Source: Teratosphaeria epicoccoides
Taxonomy: Eukaryota > Ascomycota > Dothideomycetes > Mycosphaerellales > Teratosphaeriaceae
NCBI GenBank assembly: GCA_021401465.1
Contig: JADDMT010000063.1
Span: 113,893-177,892 of the forward strand
Length of the DNA stretch: 64,000 nucleotides
Direction: 5' to 3'
Shown here: positions 21,073 to 30,824 of the stretch, one piece after another
Position numbering within the stretch: position 1 is the stretch's first letter
Layout of the letters: each line of letters opens with the position of its first letter
The notes under the pieces: model-generated
Told to the model about the DNA's origin: nothing
Database searches by the model: none
Seen by the model: only the letters and a program-made list of their open reading frames with translations
Made by a program: the position numbers and the translations under genes

Positions 21073-22076
21073 ATGATGGGATCAAGTGACGCAATGTCAC
21101 CAGACCTGGAGGAGACGGTCCTCCAGCAATTTGACCGTCTGGTGGCACGAGGCGAACTCATGTGGAAGGCCCATAAAGAGATAGAATACGGCCAAGAGCC
21201 TTTCAGCGTATACGATATCGCATTCACACGCACGCCTGATATGACAACCAGACTGACACTTCGAAAGATCAACTTTCGCAACTCACCCTGCCTGGCATCA
21301 AAACCGTACAACCCTAACGACACATCCCGCAAACCAGCTTTTGTGGACGGGGACCCGGACTTTGTCGTGTGCAATGTCGACCCTAAGCACAAGCTGATCA
21401 TGAATAAGTATTGTTGGCTCAGACCACAACTACTGCTTCATACACGAGAATTTGAGAGTCAATTGGATCTTCTGACCCGAGCGGATCTCGCTGCTGGCTG
21501 GGACGTCTTGCAGCGACTGGGCCCGAAGTACATGGTAATGTTCAACGGTGGGCCGGATGCAGGTAGCAGCGTGGCACACAAGCATCTTCAGATTGTGCCA
21601 AAGCCGCTTGGGTGGAAGATGTTCCCGGAGGTTGCTCTAGATCGTGATCCAAGTACAACCTGTAGGTATTCTGGATGGTGCCCGATGAGCCCTTCCCTAC
21701 CTTGTTTGTCGAAGGCAGGAAAGTTGACGAACATACAGCCATGGACGATGTGCCATACCTTCATCTTTTTCAGCCGCTTGGTCCTGTTACAGACTCTGCG
21801 AGAATTCACGAGCTCTATGTCAAGATGTGCAAAGATCTTAGCATTCATGACAAGTATCGCGCACACAACATCATCTTGACGCACTCATGGCTTGTCGTCA
21901 TCCCGACTCGCAAAGGCATTGTTGATGGCGTGTGCAAGGGCGGAGCCAACGCGATGATGGGATGGATCTGGGTGATGTCTGAAGATACCATAGATAAATG
22001 GCGGGAACTTGGCCCCATGAAAGTTTTGAGCGCCATAGGAATTGACAGTGAGAAAGCTGCTGGCGTCAAGGAATAG
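21073..22076 (+). CDS. Diadenosine tetraphosphate (Ap4A) phosphorylase / ATP adenylyltransferase
   Basis: Exons 21073-21665 and 21719-22076 give 316 residues. The 53-bp intron (21666-21718; GTATTC to GGCAG) is needed because the two halves lie in different frames that overlap for about 200 bp. The N-terminal half has the core of the family: FNGGPDAGSSVAHKHLQIVP, with the HxHxQ catalytic site of the GalT/HIT superfamily (around residues 169-173), then GWKMFPE. The C-terminal half has AHNIILTHSWLVVIPTRKG and GGANAMMGWIWV. Yeast Apa1/Apa2 split Ap4A with phosphate into ATP and ADP and so control dinucleoside-polyphosphate levels. The splice site is inferred from frame and consensus only. Confidence 0.88.
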
Positions 22077-22617
22077 AGCATGTGGAATCTTCGCGGTCAT
22101 GAAGATGGGAGGAGAATCTGGAAGGATGTGATCAACGATAGAGATAGAGATCATCTTCTCCTCTGCCGAGTCAGGTAACAATAGGTGATAAGGTAGATGG
22201 ACAACCTCGGCAACGTGCAGAGAATTCGTATAGCTCTGGAAAGAACACCACTTTGCAAATCGAGGGTACAAGCCATAAATGGTGTTTGCGAACGCCCGAA
22301 ACACAATCAAGCCCGTGAAACCTCTCTGAACATTCGTCAATCAAATGATACTGATTTCACGCACTCTAAAGTCTCGACGAACTCGAGTAGACATGCCCAC
22401 TCGCCCGCTTCGTCTGCAAGAAAGCTTCACCGTCTGCCTACCAGCTTCGTTGGCTCTCCTCAGCGCCCAACTCAGTGGTCCAAGTTGATGGCTTCCGACC
22501 GAGCTTCTAGTGATAGATTCCTGTTAGAGTCTGAGCCAGACCAGCAAAGGTCTGACGCACATCTGCTGCTTGACTAGACATTGACGAGCCCATGACGTTC
22601 CTGCCAACTGCAGTAGC
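22077..22617. other. Intergenic, no gene seen
   Basis: The stretch lies between the 3' end of the Ap4A phosphorylase and the 3' end of a disrupted minus-strand frame. A plus-strand frame at 22197-22577 has no motif. Confidence 0.45.
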
Positions 22618-23860
22618 CTACGTGCTATTTGGCTGATGGTCGCCGAAGCCATGAAGTTCATCCTTTGACTCTGTGTAAGTGCCAGATATCGGGTCACCAG
22701 ACTGGTCGACAATATGGTACTCGACGTTGACTTGGAATTCCTCAGAGTGCTCCACCAGCTCGATCATTGCCTCAAGAGAATCCAAAGTAGACTCTGCACC
22801 ACTGCTTGCGCTCTCCGGGTGCCAGCAGCTAGCGGTGGAGAACATGCTGTCTAATCGATGCCACTGGCGCCAGTTGGACGGATCGATGTGCGAGGTGGAG
22901 GTTGAGAGACGGCGGAGATGATACCACTGCTGAGAGTAGCCAGCGTGATAGGTACCGTAGAGACGGACGTGGTTAAACCCGTGCTCAGTGCAGACAGAGC
23001 AGAGGCTGGCTGCAACCCGCTTTGTACTTTGAACCGTTGTCGGATAACCGTCAGTCGAAGTGCCGGCAATAGTGCTCGCTGTTCGCCCGAATGTTGGTTG
23101 GCCTCCAGTGGCCGAAAGATTGGCAGATACCAGAGGCCAGGCTGCAGCTGGCGTCGGCCTGTGCAAGGTCGGGCCTGGAGGAGCAGTCTCGGGCGACGAG
23201 CAGTCCTGCGAGTCGCAACACGTACGGGCAGCCTAGGATGCGGTCAATGGACGGCTAGTGCTGGTCGCAAATGTGGTTGGACTAGTAGAAAGCTCTGTCG
23301 TCTCGTAGGTGTGGTCCGCAGAGGTCGTGATGGTGATGGTTGACGAGATGGGGGTAAGTGCCAGGGCCAAGACCGCTGGCAATTGTGCTCAGAACGATAC
23401 CTGAGGGCAGACCAGCTGGGTGAGCATTCACATGAAAGCTCAAGACCGCCGAGAAGATGCTCAAGACGACATTAGGTTCAGCAGTTGCCATGGTATTGTT
23501 AGTAATATTGGAGGAGAATGGCATTGGCGAAACGGTGGCAGTGACAGGCTGCAGCGTTTTAGTTCAACGATCGAGCTCCCGATGTCGATGATATTACCAG
23601 CATGTTGGCTGTGGATGTAGTTGGCACTGAGAATGACTCGCGACATGCAGACTCCTAGGCCTATCCGCTGAGCAGGCAGCTTGTTTAGAATGGCATGATA
23701 ATGCTTGACTTACTGATGAGGACGCTGGAAGGGTCGAAGGGACGGATGCCTGACCAGGCACAGCGCTGACTCTAACGGGCGCTGCATTGTTGGCAGCAAT
23801 CATCGAGATCCAGAATTGCCCGTGACGAAGATTGCATACCGGACCGTCGGACATAAGTTG
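22618..23860 (-). pseudogene. Disrupted or unresolved Ser/Thr-rich secreted-type protein gene
   Basis: On the minus strand, pieces of a Ser/Thr/Ala-rich protein appear one after another but in changing frames. They run from VSAVPGQASVPSTLPASSS (exon end at 23714 with a GTAAGT donor) through PVTATVSPMPFSSNITNN. Next comes ISSTITITTSADHTYETTEL, then an in-frame TAG at 23233-23235, then RTASTIAGTSTDGYPTTVQS. A frame change leads to SALSTGLTTSVSTVPITLAT. The last part is an acidic C-terminus ending at 22618 (FQVNVEYHIVDQSGDPISG). Two plausible introns near 23656-23713 and 23550-23610 can be placed, but I could not splice the whole region into one open frame. It is either a multi-exon wall-protein gene with unusual introns or a decaying one. 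No enzyme domain is visible. Confidence 0.35.
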
Positions 23861-24482
23861 ATGTAAAGAGGGCTGTTTTCGGCGTGTCCGGGATCGATCA
23901 TCTTTTTTTCGCAGATTTTGTTGTACTCGTTCAAGTCCTCCTTGGGTAGAATGATTGGTGGAAAAGGAAGAAGTTTGTTGATAAAAGTCGGAGCTCTTAT
24001 ATTCTGTATAGAATCGGTACGAGAAGCATCTGGGCATCTGAAGACATTCGTGACTGCTTGTCACTGGCCATGCTGCCACAGGCCAAGTTCAAGAGCTAAA
24101 TGAAAATCTGTGGGTCAAAAGATTGCACAACTTGGGCCCCTGCCGGTGGCATGTAGGCTTGATGTTTTCGGGAATGCTTCACATGCGGACTATCTGTATG
24201 CAAAGCAACGAGTCGAGCTAGCTGCTGGTGCTAAACATTCCATATGTGCTGGCTTTTATCCAGGACGTTCAGTAGCAAACCATGCTTTCGTCACAAGAGC
24301 AAGCTAGACCCGCTTTGCGGGTTGCAGATGCTTCACAGACCATGAAGCACGCGCTACCACGAGTATGATATGAAAGCACATGTGCATTTAGCATCTTGTG
24401 CTCCAGCGCTGCGTAAAGACGCGAGCTGGTCATGTTAGTTCAAGTGTATTAGCGGGAACAGTCGACAGCTTTGCCCATGGGA
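23861..24482. other. Intergenic, no gene seen
   Basis: The stretch separates two minus-strand loci. No supported coding region is seen. It would hold the promoter of the Ser/Thr-rich locus if that locus is active. Confidence 0.45.
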
Positions 24483-25472
24483 TCAGCTGAAGAGGCCTCC
24501 ATCGTAATTCAGGGCTTTGGAGATAACCTCAATGTCCTTCGGCCCCGTCCTGCAGCATCCGCCCACCAACTTGGCGCCCGAATTTCTCCACCGCCGTGCC
24601 AATGCAGCCAAGTCAGCGCTATCGGCATGCTCCCCGCTCCAGGTCTTGCTCACGGCATCCCAGACTTCGCCAGAATTGGGGTAGCAAAGCAGCGGTAGCT
24701 CCTGGCCATCCACTTGCAAGGAGCTCAGATGCTTGAGACAAGGCTCGACAATATCAGTCGGGACGCAGTTCAACCCGAATGCCACGACATTCGGCGCCTG
24801 GCGGATGACGTTAAGGACATCTCGCAAAGGCGTACCATCGCTCAGGTGCTCAGCATCTCTCACAGTGACACTGATCCATGCCACCGCATCTCGAAAACTT
24901 TTCTCTTCTGCCAGCATCTCGACCACAGCTTCAATCTCCGTCACGTTCGGCATCGTCTCCACGGCAAAAAGGCATACTGCAGCAGCTACCAAAGCCTGCA
25001 TTCTTGGACGATGGAAGTCCTTGAACTCCTCCTTGGTCCGTTTGTAGTCGCCTCGATACTCAGATCCGTCCGCCAAGTATGCTCCGTAGGGTCCCACAGA
25101 TCCAGCAACGAGTAGTTTTTTGTCCTCGCTGATTCGGCCAGTTTGGTAGGCTTCACACTTTGCTCTCTGGGCCAGCCTGACGCTGCGCTTGATGAGCTCC
25201 ACTGCTTCGACCTCTGACAGCTCGAAATGTTCCCCAAGCCCAATCGTGCTAGTCTGGTAGGAGGCAGTGATCGCGATATCCGCTCCTGCAAGAAAGTGGT
25301 CCAGGTGGACCCGCTGTATCACGTCAGGTTGATCGCGTAGGACTTTGCCAGACCATAGTGCGTGGTTCAGATCTAGACCGCGGGCTTCCAATTCCGTTGC
25401 AAGGGCGCCGTCAATGATCAACGAGCCTTGCTTGCGAAGAAGTGCTGTGAAGTCCGGTTTTGTGATCAACAT
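24483..25472 (-). CDS. Homocysteine S-methyltransferase
   Basis: This is a single exon of 329 residues. The enzyme moves a methyl group from S-methylmethionine or S-adenosylmethionine to homocysteine, making methionine (yeast Mht1/Sam4, bacterial MmuM). The betaine-homocysteine methyltransferase fold is clear. DGALATELEARGLDL is the start of the barrel, then come GADIAITASYQTS, AGSVGPYGAYLADGSEY and FAVETMPNVTEIEAV. The three zinc-binding cysteines are present: one in GLNC around residue 237 and a pair in GGCCR around 308. Length matches the family. It is a cytosolic methionine-cycle enzyme. APS kinase lies 4 kb away, but no regulatory link between the two sulfur genes is visible. Confidence 0.93.
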   Translation of the reverse strand: MLITKPDFTALLRKQGSLIIDGALATELEARGLDLNHALWSGKVLRDQPDVIQRVHLDHFLAGADIAITASYQTSTIGLGEHFELSEVEAVELIKRSVRLAQRAKCEAYQTGRISEDKKLLVAGSVGPYGAYLADGSEYRGDYKRTKEEFKDFHRPRMQALVAAAVCLFAVETMPNVTEIEAVVEMLAEEKSFRDAVAWISVTVRDAEHLSDGTPLRDVLNVIRQAPNVVAFGLNCVPTDIVEPCLKHLSSLQVDGQELPLLCYPNSGEVWDAVSKTWSGEHADSADLAALARRWRNSGAKLVGGCCRTGPKDIEVISKALNYDGGLFS

Positions 25473-25980
25473 GGCGATCGATAATCGGTTTCCTGCTCGA
25501 TCTAGAGATGTAGTAGATCAGTTCCTTGTATCAAGATAAAGGTCTCCAGAACCGGGAGTCGACGCTTTGGATACTGTGCACAGAGCGTTGTGCATACCAG
25601 TGGTGAGTGTCATATCCGCACCGTGGGTCAAATGATGAAATATGGGGGACCTGCAAATACCTAGGTAGACTTCAAGGGGAAATGCTGAAGTCATCAAGGA
25701 AGAATAGCCATTGGCCGAGATCGGCTCGCGCTAGCGGCAGGCCCCTTTGCTGGCGAGCACTGCTTGGAATGGATGCCCGACTTGTCACGTCCCAATATTC
25801 GCTTCATGACCGCACTGTTGTTTCGTCAGCCTTCATATCGTGGCCATCTCGGCCAATCCCATCTTTGGAGTGATATGCGACTTTCTTTGGGCGGCCTGTC
25901 CTGGAATGCAGGTGATGTAAAAGCGTTCATGTCCTACAACAACTAACGACTCTGCCGATATGGCTATGGCTGTACAATAT
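25473..25980. other. Intergenic, no gene seen
   Basis: The promoter of the homocysteine methyltransferase gene and the 3' UTR of the DNA glycosylase gene lie here. No supported coding sequence is seen. Confidence 0.45.
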
Positions 25981-27298
25981 TCACGACTTCGTTCTCGTAG
26001 ACCTCCATGATCCGGGAGTAGCTGGCCTCTGAGCTGGCTCCTTCGCCGTAGCCTTCTTGCCCTTGGCAGTCTTCTTCGCCGGCTTCGCGTCCTCCTCTGC
26101 GGTTTCCGCATCGATCGCACCGCCGTTAGCCTGCTCGTCTTCGCCATCATCCTTATCCTTAACACCATTGACAGAAGACTTCTTGCCTCGCTTGGGCTTT
26201 TTCACAGTCGGTTCTGATTTTGCTTTGCCCTTCTTTTGCGCAGGCTTCTCCTCATCCTCAGCCTCATCCTCAGCATCTTCGTCCTCAGCTCTGGCTTCAG
26301 CCTTCCGTTTCCTGCCTCTCGCCGGTTTCGTGTCAATTTCGTCGTCCATATCTCCAGCCACAGCAGCAGTCTTCTTCTGCACGTTAGGCACGATCGCGGA
26401 GGTGCGTCCGCCGACCTTGATGTGCACAATCTTCTCTCCGTTCGGCAAAATGTTGCTATCCTTCTTGCCTTTGTCCCATCGATACTTCATCAGCCAATTC
26501 TCTGGGAACTGCGTGCTGTCAGCTAGGGTCTCGACCGCAGTGGTGCAGACTCCTATCAGTGAATCATGCAGTCGTTTGATCTGCTCATCGTCGAAAGTGT
26601 TGCTGTACTGCTCCGGATGTAGTCGCGCTTGATATAGCACTTCGTCGGCGACCCAATTGCCGACGCCAGAAAGGTTGGCCTGATCCAAGATGAGTGCTTT
26701 TACAGGCACACGCTTCCGCCCGAGGAGCTCCTTTAGCCAGTCGACCGTCACAATACCCTGGTCCCGGACCGGATCGGGTCCATTTTCCTTCAACGGACTT
26801 GCTTTTCGAATCTTCTCAGCTTCGCAATCGATGAGTCGTATCCGCGCAAGGCGTCTGGCATCCACAAAGGCGGCCTCTACTGCCTCCCTGTCGCCCTCTT
26901 TCTCGCATCTCAAAAGAAATTTGACGAATCGGGGTGGCCATTCTTCTTCCTTCTTGTTCGGATCTCTGGAGTAGCCAGTCTCTTCGACGTCAAATTTGAA
27001 CCACCCTGTCATTCCGAAGTGCATCACAGCATGGGGCGGTCGGTCAAAGGTCATGTAGAAGTATTTGCCCTGTTGATCTGCGCCGATGACTTTACGCCCA
27101 GTCACCGCCTTCTGAAACGCATCCGCCGAGCATCCAACCTTGCCATAGACAATGTCGTCCGCATGCGCTGTGCAAGAGGCGACCGTGCGGCCGACGAGAT
27201 GCTTGCGCAAGTAGTGGACTGTCCTAGCAATCTCTCCGATCTGGTGGACGATCAGTTTGTTGTGACAAAACGACAACCAATTGACTTACCTCAGGCAT
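25981..27298 (-). CDS. Fpg/Nei-type formamidopyrimidine-DNA glycosylase with basic tail
   Basis: Exon 1 is nine bases (27290-27298, Met-Pro-Glu). A 49-bp intron follows (27241-27289; GTAAGT to CCAG), then exon 2 (25981-27240), for 422 residues. The tiny exon supplies the catalytic N-terminal proline and the Glu of the family. Without it the frame would start wrongly. Other landmarks are QGKYFYMTF (lysine loop), VMHFGMTGWF, VKALILDQANLSGVGNWVADEVLYQARLHPE (helix-two-turn-helix region) and GGRTSAIVPNVQKK. The last is the cysteine-free 'zincless finger' of plant and fungal Fpg. The enzyme removes oxidised purines and nicks abasic sites in base excision repair. The last 130 residues are Lys/Glu/Ala-rich and disordered, with nuclear-localisation-like clusters. 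Confidence 0.92.
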
Positions 27299-27695
27299 GG
27301 CGGAGAATGTCAGTATACCTTATTGCGCGAGTCTAATGCGAGCCGGTGTTGTTTCAATTGGACCATATAAGCTTGATCGATTACGGTTAGTGCTACGCGT
27401 GAGGGACGCGTCTAGATGAGGTCATTGCGCGTCCAGACCCAACACACCCGGAAGAGTACCAAGATTGTGCCTTGGATACACTTACTTCTCGTTCGGCCCA
27501 GGAGCTCATCAGACCTCCATTAAATCGAGCGGAAATATCGACCTTCCAGAGTCTGAAAGCTCGAGGACTTGACCTTGGCCGAAGACGGCGTAGATAAGCT
27601 CGCATACGAAAGTCAAGTTCCCTGAGTGTCATGCATGAGCCAGCTAAGTACAACCTCGTTTTTTCTGTCCGCATATTCTTCTTATATCTTGGAAG
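27299..27695. promoter_or_regulatory. Divergent promoter region of the Fpg and agmatinase genes
   Basis: The Fpg gene starts at 27298 on the minus strand and the agmatinase gene at 27696 on the plus strand, so 397 bp serve both. No specific element is claimed. Confidence 0.5.
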
Positions 27696-28932
27696 ATGCA
27701 GTGGAGAACAACAGCGGCATTGGCCGCAATCTCAAGGCTTGTCATGGCTCATGGAGATCACAATCCCGAGGAGAGCCTACGCGAAGACCTGGGTGCGAAA
27801 TGGGGACAAGATGTATGCTGTGAGGTCGTGGTGACCGTATCATCGAGAGCTCACACGCTTGCAGTACGGCTTCACGGGAATCTCGACCTGGGCCCACCTG
27901 CCACACAGCAGATGTCTGCAATACCCAGAGACTGAGTACGACATTGCCATCCTGGGAGCGCCTTTCGACACGGCAGTATCGTACCGACCAGGCGCGCGCT
28001 TTGGACCCAGGGCAATCCGTGCAGCATCTGCTCGTCAGACGAGTTTCAGAGGCTACAATCCCAGAGCGGACCTCAACCCGTACGCCGAGTGGGCCAAAAT
28101 CATTGATTGCGGTGATATACCAATCACTCCATTCGACAACGCTTTGGCATTGAGGCAAATGTCCGAAGCATTCACGAATCTTGCGCATTCATCTGCACCA
28201 AAAGCAAATGCGGAGTCCAGCGTATTCTATCGTAACCGCCCAAAACTACTTACACTAGGTGGTGACCACAGTATTGCTCTCCCGACGCTCAGGGCATTGA
28301 AAACGATATATCCATCTGGGGTGGCAGTGCTGCATTTTGACGCTCATCTCGATACATGGCACCCAGCCAAGTACCCGTCAACCTGGTTTGACAAAGGCAA
28401 TCCCAAGGAGCAATCGTTCTTTACGCACGGCACAATGTTCTGGCTTGCTCATAACGAAAGCTTAATCCTAGAGAATAAGTCCGTCCATGCTGGACTTCGG
28501 ACTCGCTTGAGTGGCATTGGCGATAACGAGGAAGATACTGCACAGGGCTGGCTCAGGATTGCATGTGACGATATCGATGATCTTGGGGTCGCCAAGATCG
28601 CGCAGCAGATTGTCGATCAAATTGGGGAAGATACTCCAGTCTACCTTTCCATCGACATCGATGTTATCGACCCGGGTCTTGCGCCTGGGACTGGCACGCC
28701 GGAACCTGGGGGCTGGACGACAAGAGAGCTCATCAGAGTCTTGAGGTCGATCGATAGCTTGAATATCGTGGGCGCCGACATCGTCGAGGTTGCGCCTGCG
28801 TACGACGGGGCTGGTGAGACCACTGCGTTAGCAGCAGCTCAAATTGGATTTGAGGTCTTGACGTCGATGGTGAAGCGTGGGCTTGACGATACAAAACCAG
28901 AAAAGAATGGCAAGATACGAGAGGAGCTGTGA
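27696..28932 (+). CDS. Agmatinase/ureohydrolase family enzyme with N-terminal signal peptide
   Basis: Exon 1 (27696-27812) and exon 2 (27865-28932) flank a 52-bp intron (GTATGC to GCAG) and give 394 residues. The fold is arginase/agmatinase. All manganese ligands are present: GGDHS, HFDAHLDTW and SIDIDVIDPGLAPGTGTPE. The last also contains the PGTGTPEPGG signature shared by agmatinases. Agmatinase splits agmatine into putrescine and urea, though the fungal clade may act on other guanidino compounds. The N-terminus (MQWRTTAALAAISRLVMAHG) looks like a cleavable signal peptide. The mature part then starts in an acidic segment (DHNPEESLREDLGAKWGQD). A secreted or vacuolar location is therefore predicted, which differs from the cytosolic or mitochondrial enzymes of animals and bacteria. 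Confidence 0.9.
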
Positions 28933-29311
28933 TGACTCAAGACTGGATCATTGTGTATGAAGTGAAGCTGCCAGCAAATAGCCTGGTCATACCAATCGGA
29001 GTTGCCTGTGAACGATGGTGAGCTTGTCTCTACAGAATCCCCAAGACTCTAGCTGCGAAACTTTAATCGCGGCTCGTCCATCTGACGAAATTTACAGTTA
29101 TCAGGAGAAGACCAGGAGCTCAGTCCGAGCCACGCATGTCCGCATGCAGGTCAGTGGAGACAGTGATGTGGTCCGAAACCTGGGGGTTGCAGGTCTTAGT
29201 AACAGCTGCTGCTAGTACTTACTCCCACATTTTAAAGTCGTTCGGGTACAAGCAGTGATCAAACTGCATATATTTTCACTTCTTCGTCAAACAAGATCCG
29301 AATCGATCAGA
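28933..29311. other. Intergenic, promoter of APS kinase gene
   Basis: This short stretch between co-oriented genes shows no coding sequence. A Cys3/MetR-type site was not identified with confidence. Confidence 0.45.
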
Positions 29312-30104
29312 ATGGCAAGGTAAGTAGCCTCCACCATCAGTTTCGAAGCGTTCAACTACCCCACCATCCCGGGCACTGTCGAGCACGAGCAGGTCTCGAG
29401 CACGCGATGAAAAGAAAAATATTGACTTGTCGACAGCAACATTACCTGGCACGACGGCCTCAGCCGCAAGGAGCGCAGCGAATTTCGCAAGCAGAAAGGC
29501 GCCACGATCTGGTTCACTGGTCTATCGGCATCTGGCAAGTCAACCATTGCGACAGCGCTCGAGCAACACCTCCTGCATCTTGGTCTCGCAGCATACCGTC
29601 TGGACGGTGACAATGTGCGATTTGGTCTCAACAAGGACCTTGGCTTCTCGCCAAAGGACAGGGAGGAGAACATAAGGCGGATAGCTGAGGTAAGCCACTA
29701 CGACTTGCAGCTGCATAACAGCACACTGATGTCCTTGTCAGGTCGCCAAGCTCTTCGCCGATTCCACAACTCTCGCCCTGACCTCCTTCATCTCTCCGTA
29801 CAAAGCCGACCGGCAGCTCGCTCGTGAGCTGCACGCCAGTAGCAAGAATACCGACGAGCCACTACCATTTATCGAGGTTTTCGTCGATATCCCAGTTGAA
29901 GAGGCTGAGAAGCGTGACCCGAAGGGTCTGTACAAGAAGGCGAGATCGGGCGAGATTAAGGAGTTCACGGGCATCAGTGCTCCGTACGAGGCGCCGGAGA
30001 ACCCAGAGATCCATATTCACAGTCAGAACACGAGTGTGGAGGATGCTGTCAGGATCATCACGAAGTACCTGGAGGAGAAGGGCTTGCTTAAGACGAGCTC
30101 GTGA
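29312..30104 (+). CDS. MET14: Adenylylsulfate (APS) kinase
   Basis: There are three exons: 29312-29319 (8 nt), 29437-29689 and 29742-30104. Introns are 117 bp (GTAAGT to ACAG) and 52 bp (GTAAGC to TCAG). The product is 207 residues. It starts MASNITWHDGLSRKER, close to yeast Met14. The P-loop GLSASGKST is at 31-39, followed by RLDGDNVRFGLNKDLGF, SFISPYKADR and the signature FTGISAPYEAPENPE. The enzyme phosphorylates adenylylsulfate to PAPS, the second step of sulfate assimilation, in the cytosol. PAPS then feeds PAPS reductase and sulfotransferases. The start codon is certain only with the 8-nt exon, since exon 2 alone has no upstream ATG in frame before the conserved region. Confidence 0.95.
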
Positions 30105-30824
30105 GAGGGTATGTGTTGATGACTTCTGTGGAAGGCGGGGAGGAATACCTATAGCACAAAGCGATGATGTGCATGCCTGACCATGCCCAAAGCAAGGGAA
30201 AGTGTTCAGTTCAAGGAAGGTCCCGAGGCAAACATCAAACCATCCATCAGACGCTTTGAGGTATCTTGCCTTAATCTGCTGACTACGTAGAAGCACGAAA
30301 AGCTACCTTATGAAAGGTACACCCACCCTCAAGCGCGTGAAGATGGTGTCGCGACGCTGTCTGCTTCCCGCTTCTCCAGCAACTTAAGATGCGGACTGGA
30401 AAGGTTGAGCTCAGGGTGCTTGCCATTAGCAAGTGTGAAGGCCTTAAGAAAAGGGCACCTGCCAGCTCGGCAAGCGGTACAAGTGATGATTTTCAAAAAA
30501 AAAAAAAAGATCGACACATGTAACAGGAGATTCCTGCCAGATGAAGGCACGCATCATGACAAGACGCATGCAAGCCTGATGCGGACTGCTCACAGAGTGT
30601 GCACAAGCTGGAGATAACAGAAACGGATCTGAGCGCTGAGGGCGAAGGTCAAAGGTGCGGGCGATACTGCGCCTTAAGTGGTAGTTCTGACTACATTAAA
30701 CGGCCCTTGGGACAAGTGGCAGCTGTGTCTGCGCATCCTTCAGGCGACGTTCGAGAACACCAGGTTTCTTCGACCGAATGACCAAAGGTTCGATCATATC
30801 ATTCTCGGGCTTCAGGAGAGCACT
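30105..30824. other. Intergenic with A-tract
   Basis: No supported gene is seen. A run of A residues lies at about 30497-30510, just before GATCG. A frame opens in the right half and runs into the disrupted SprT-like locus. Confidence 0.45.
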
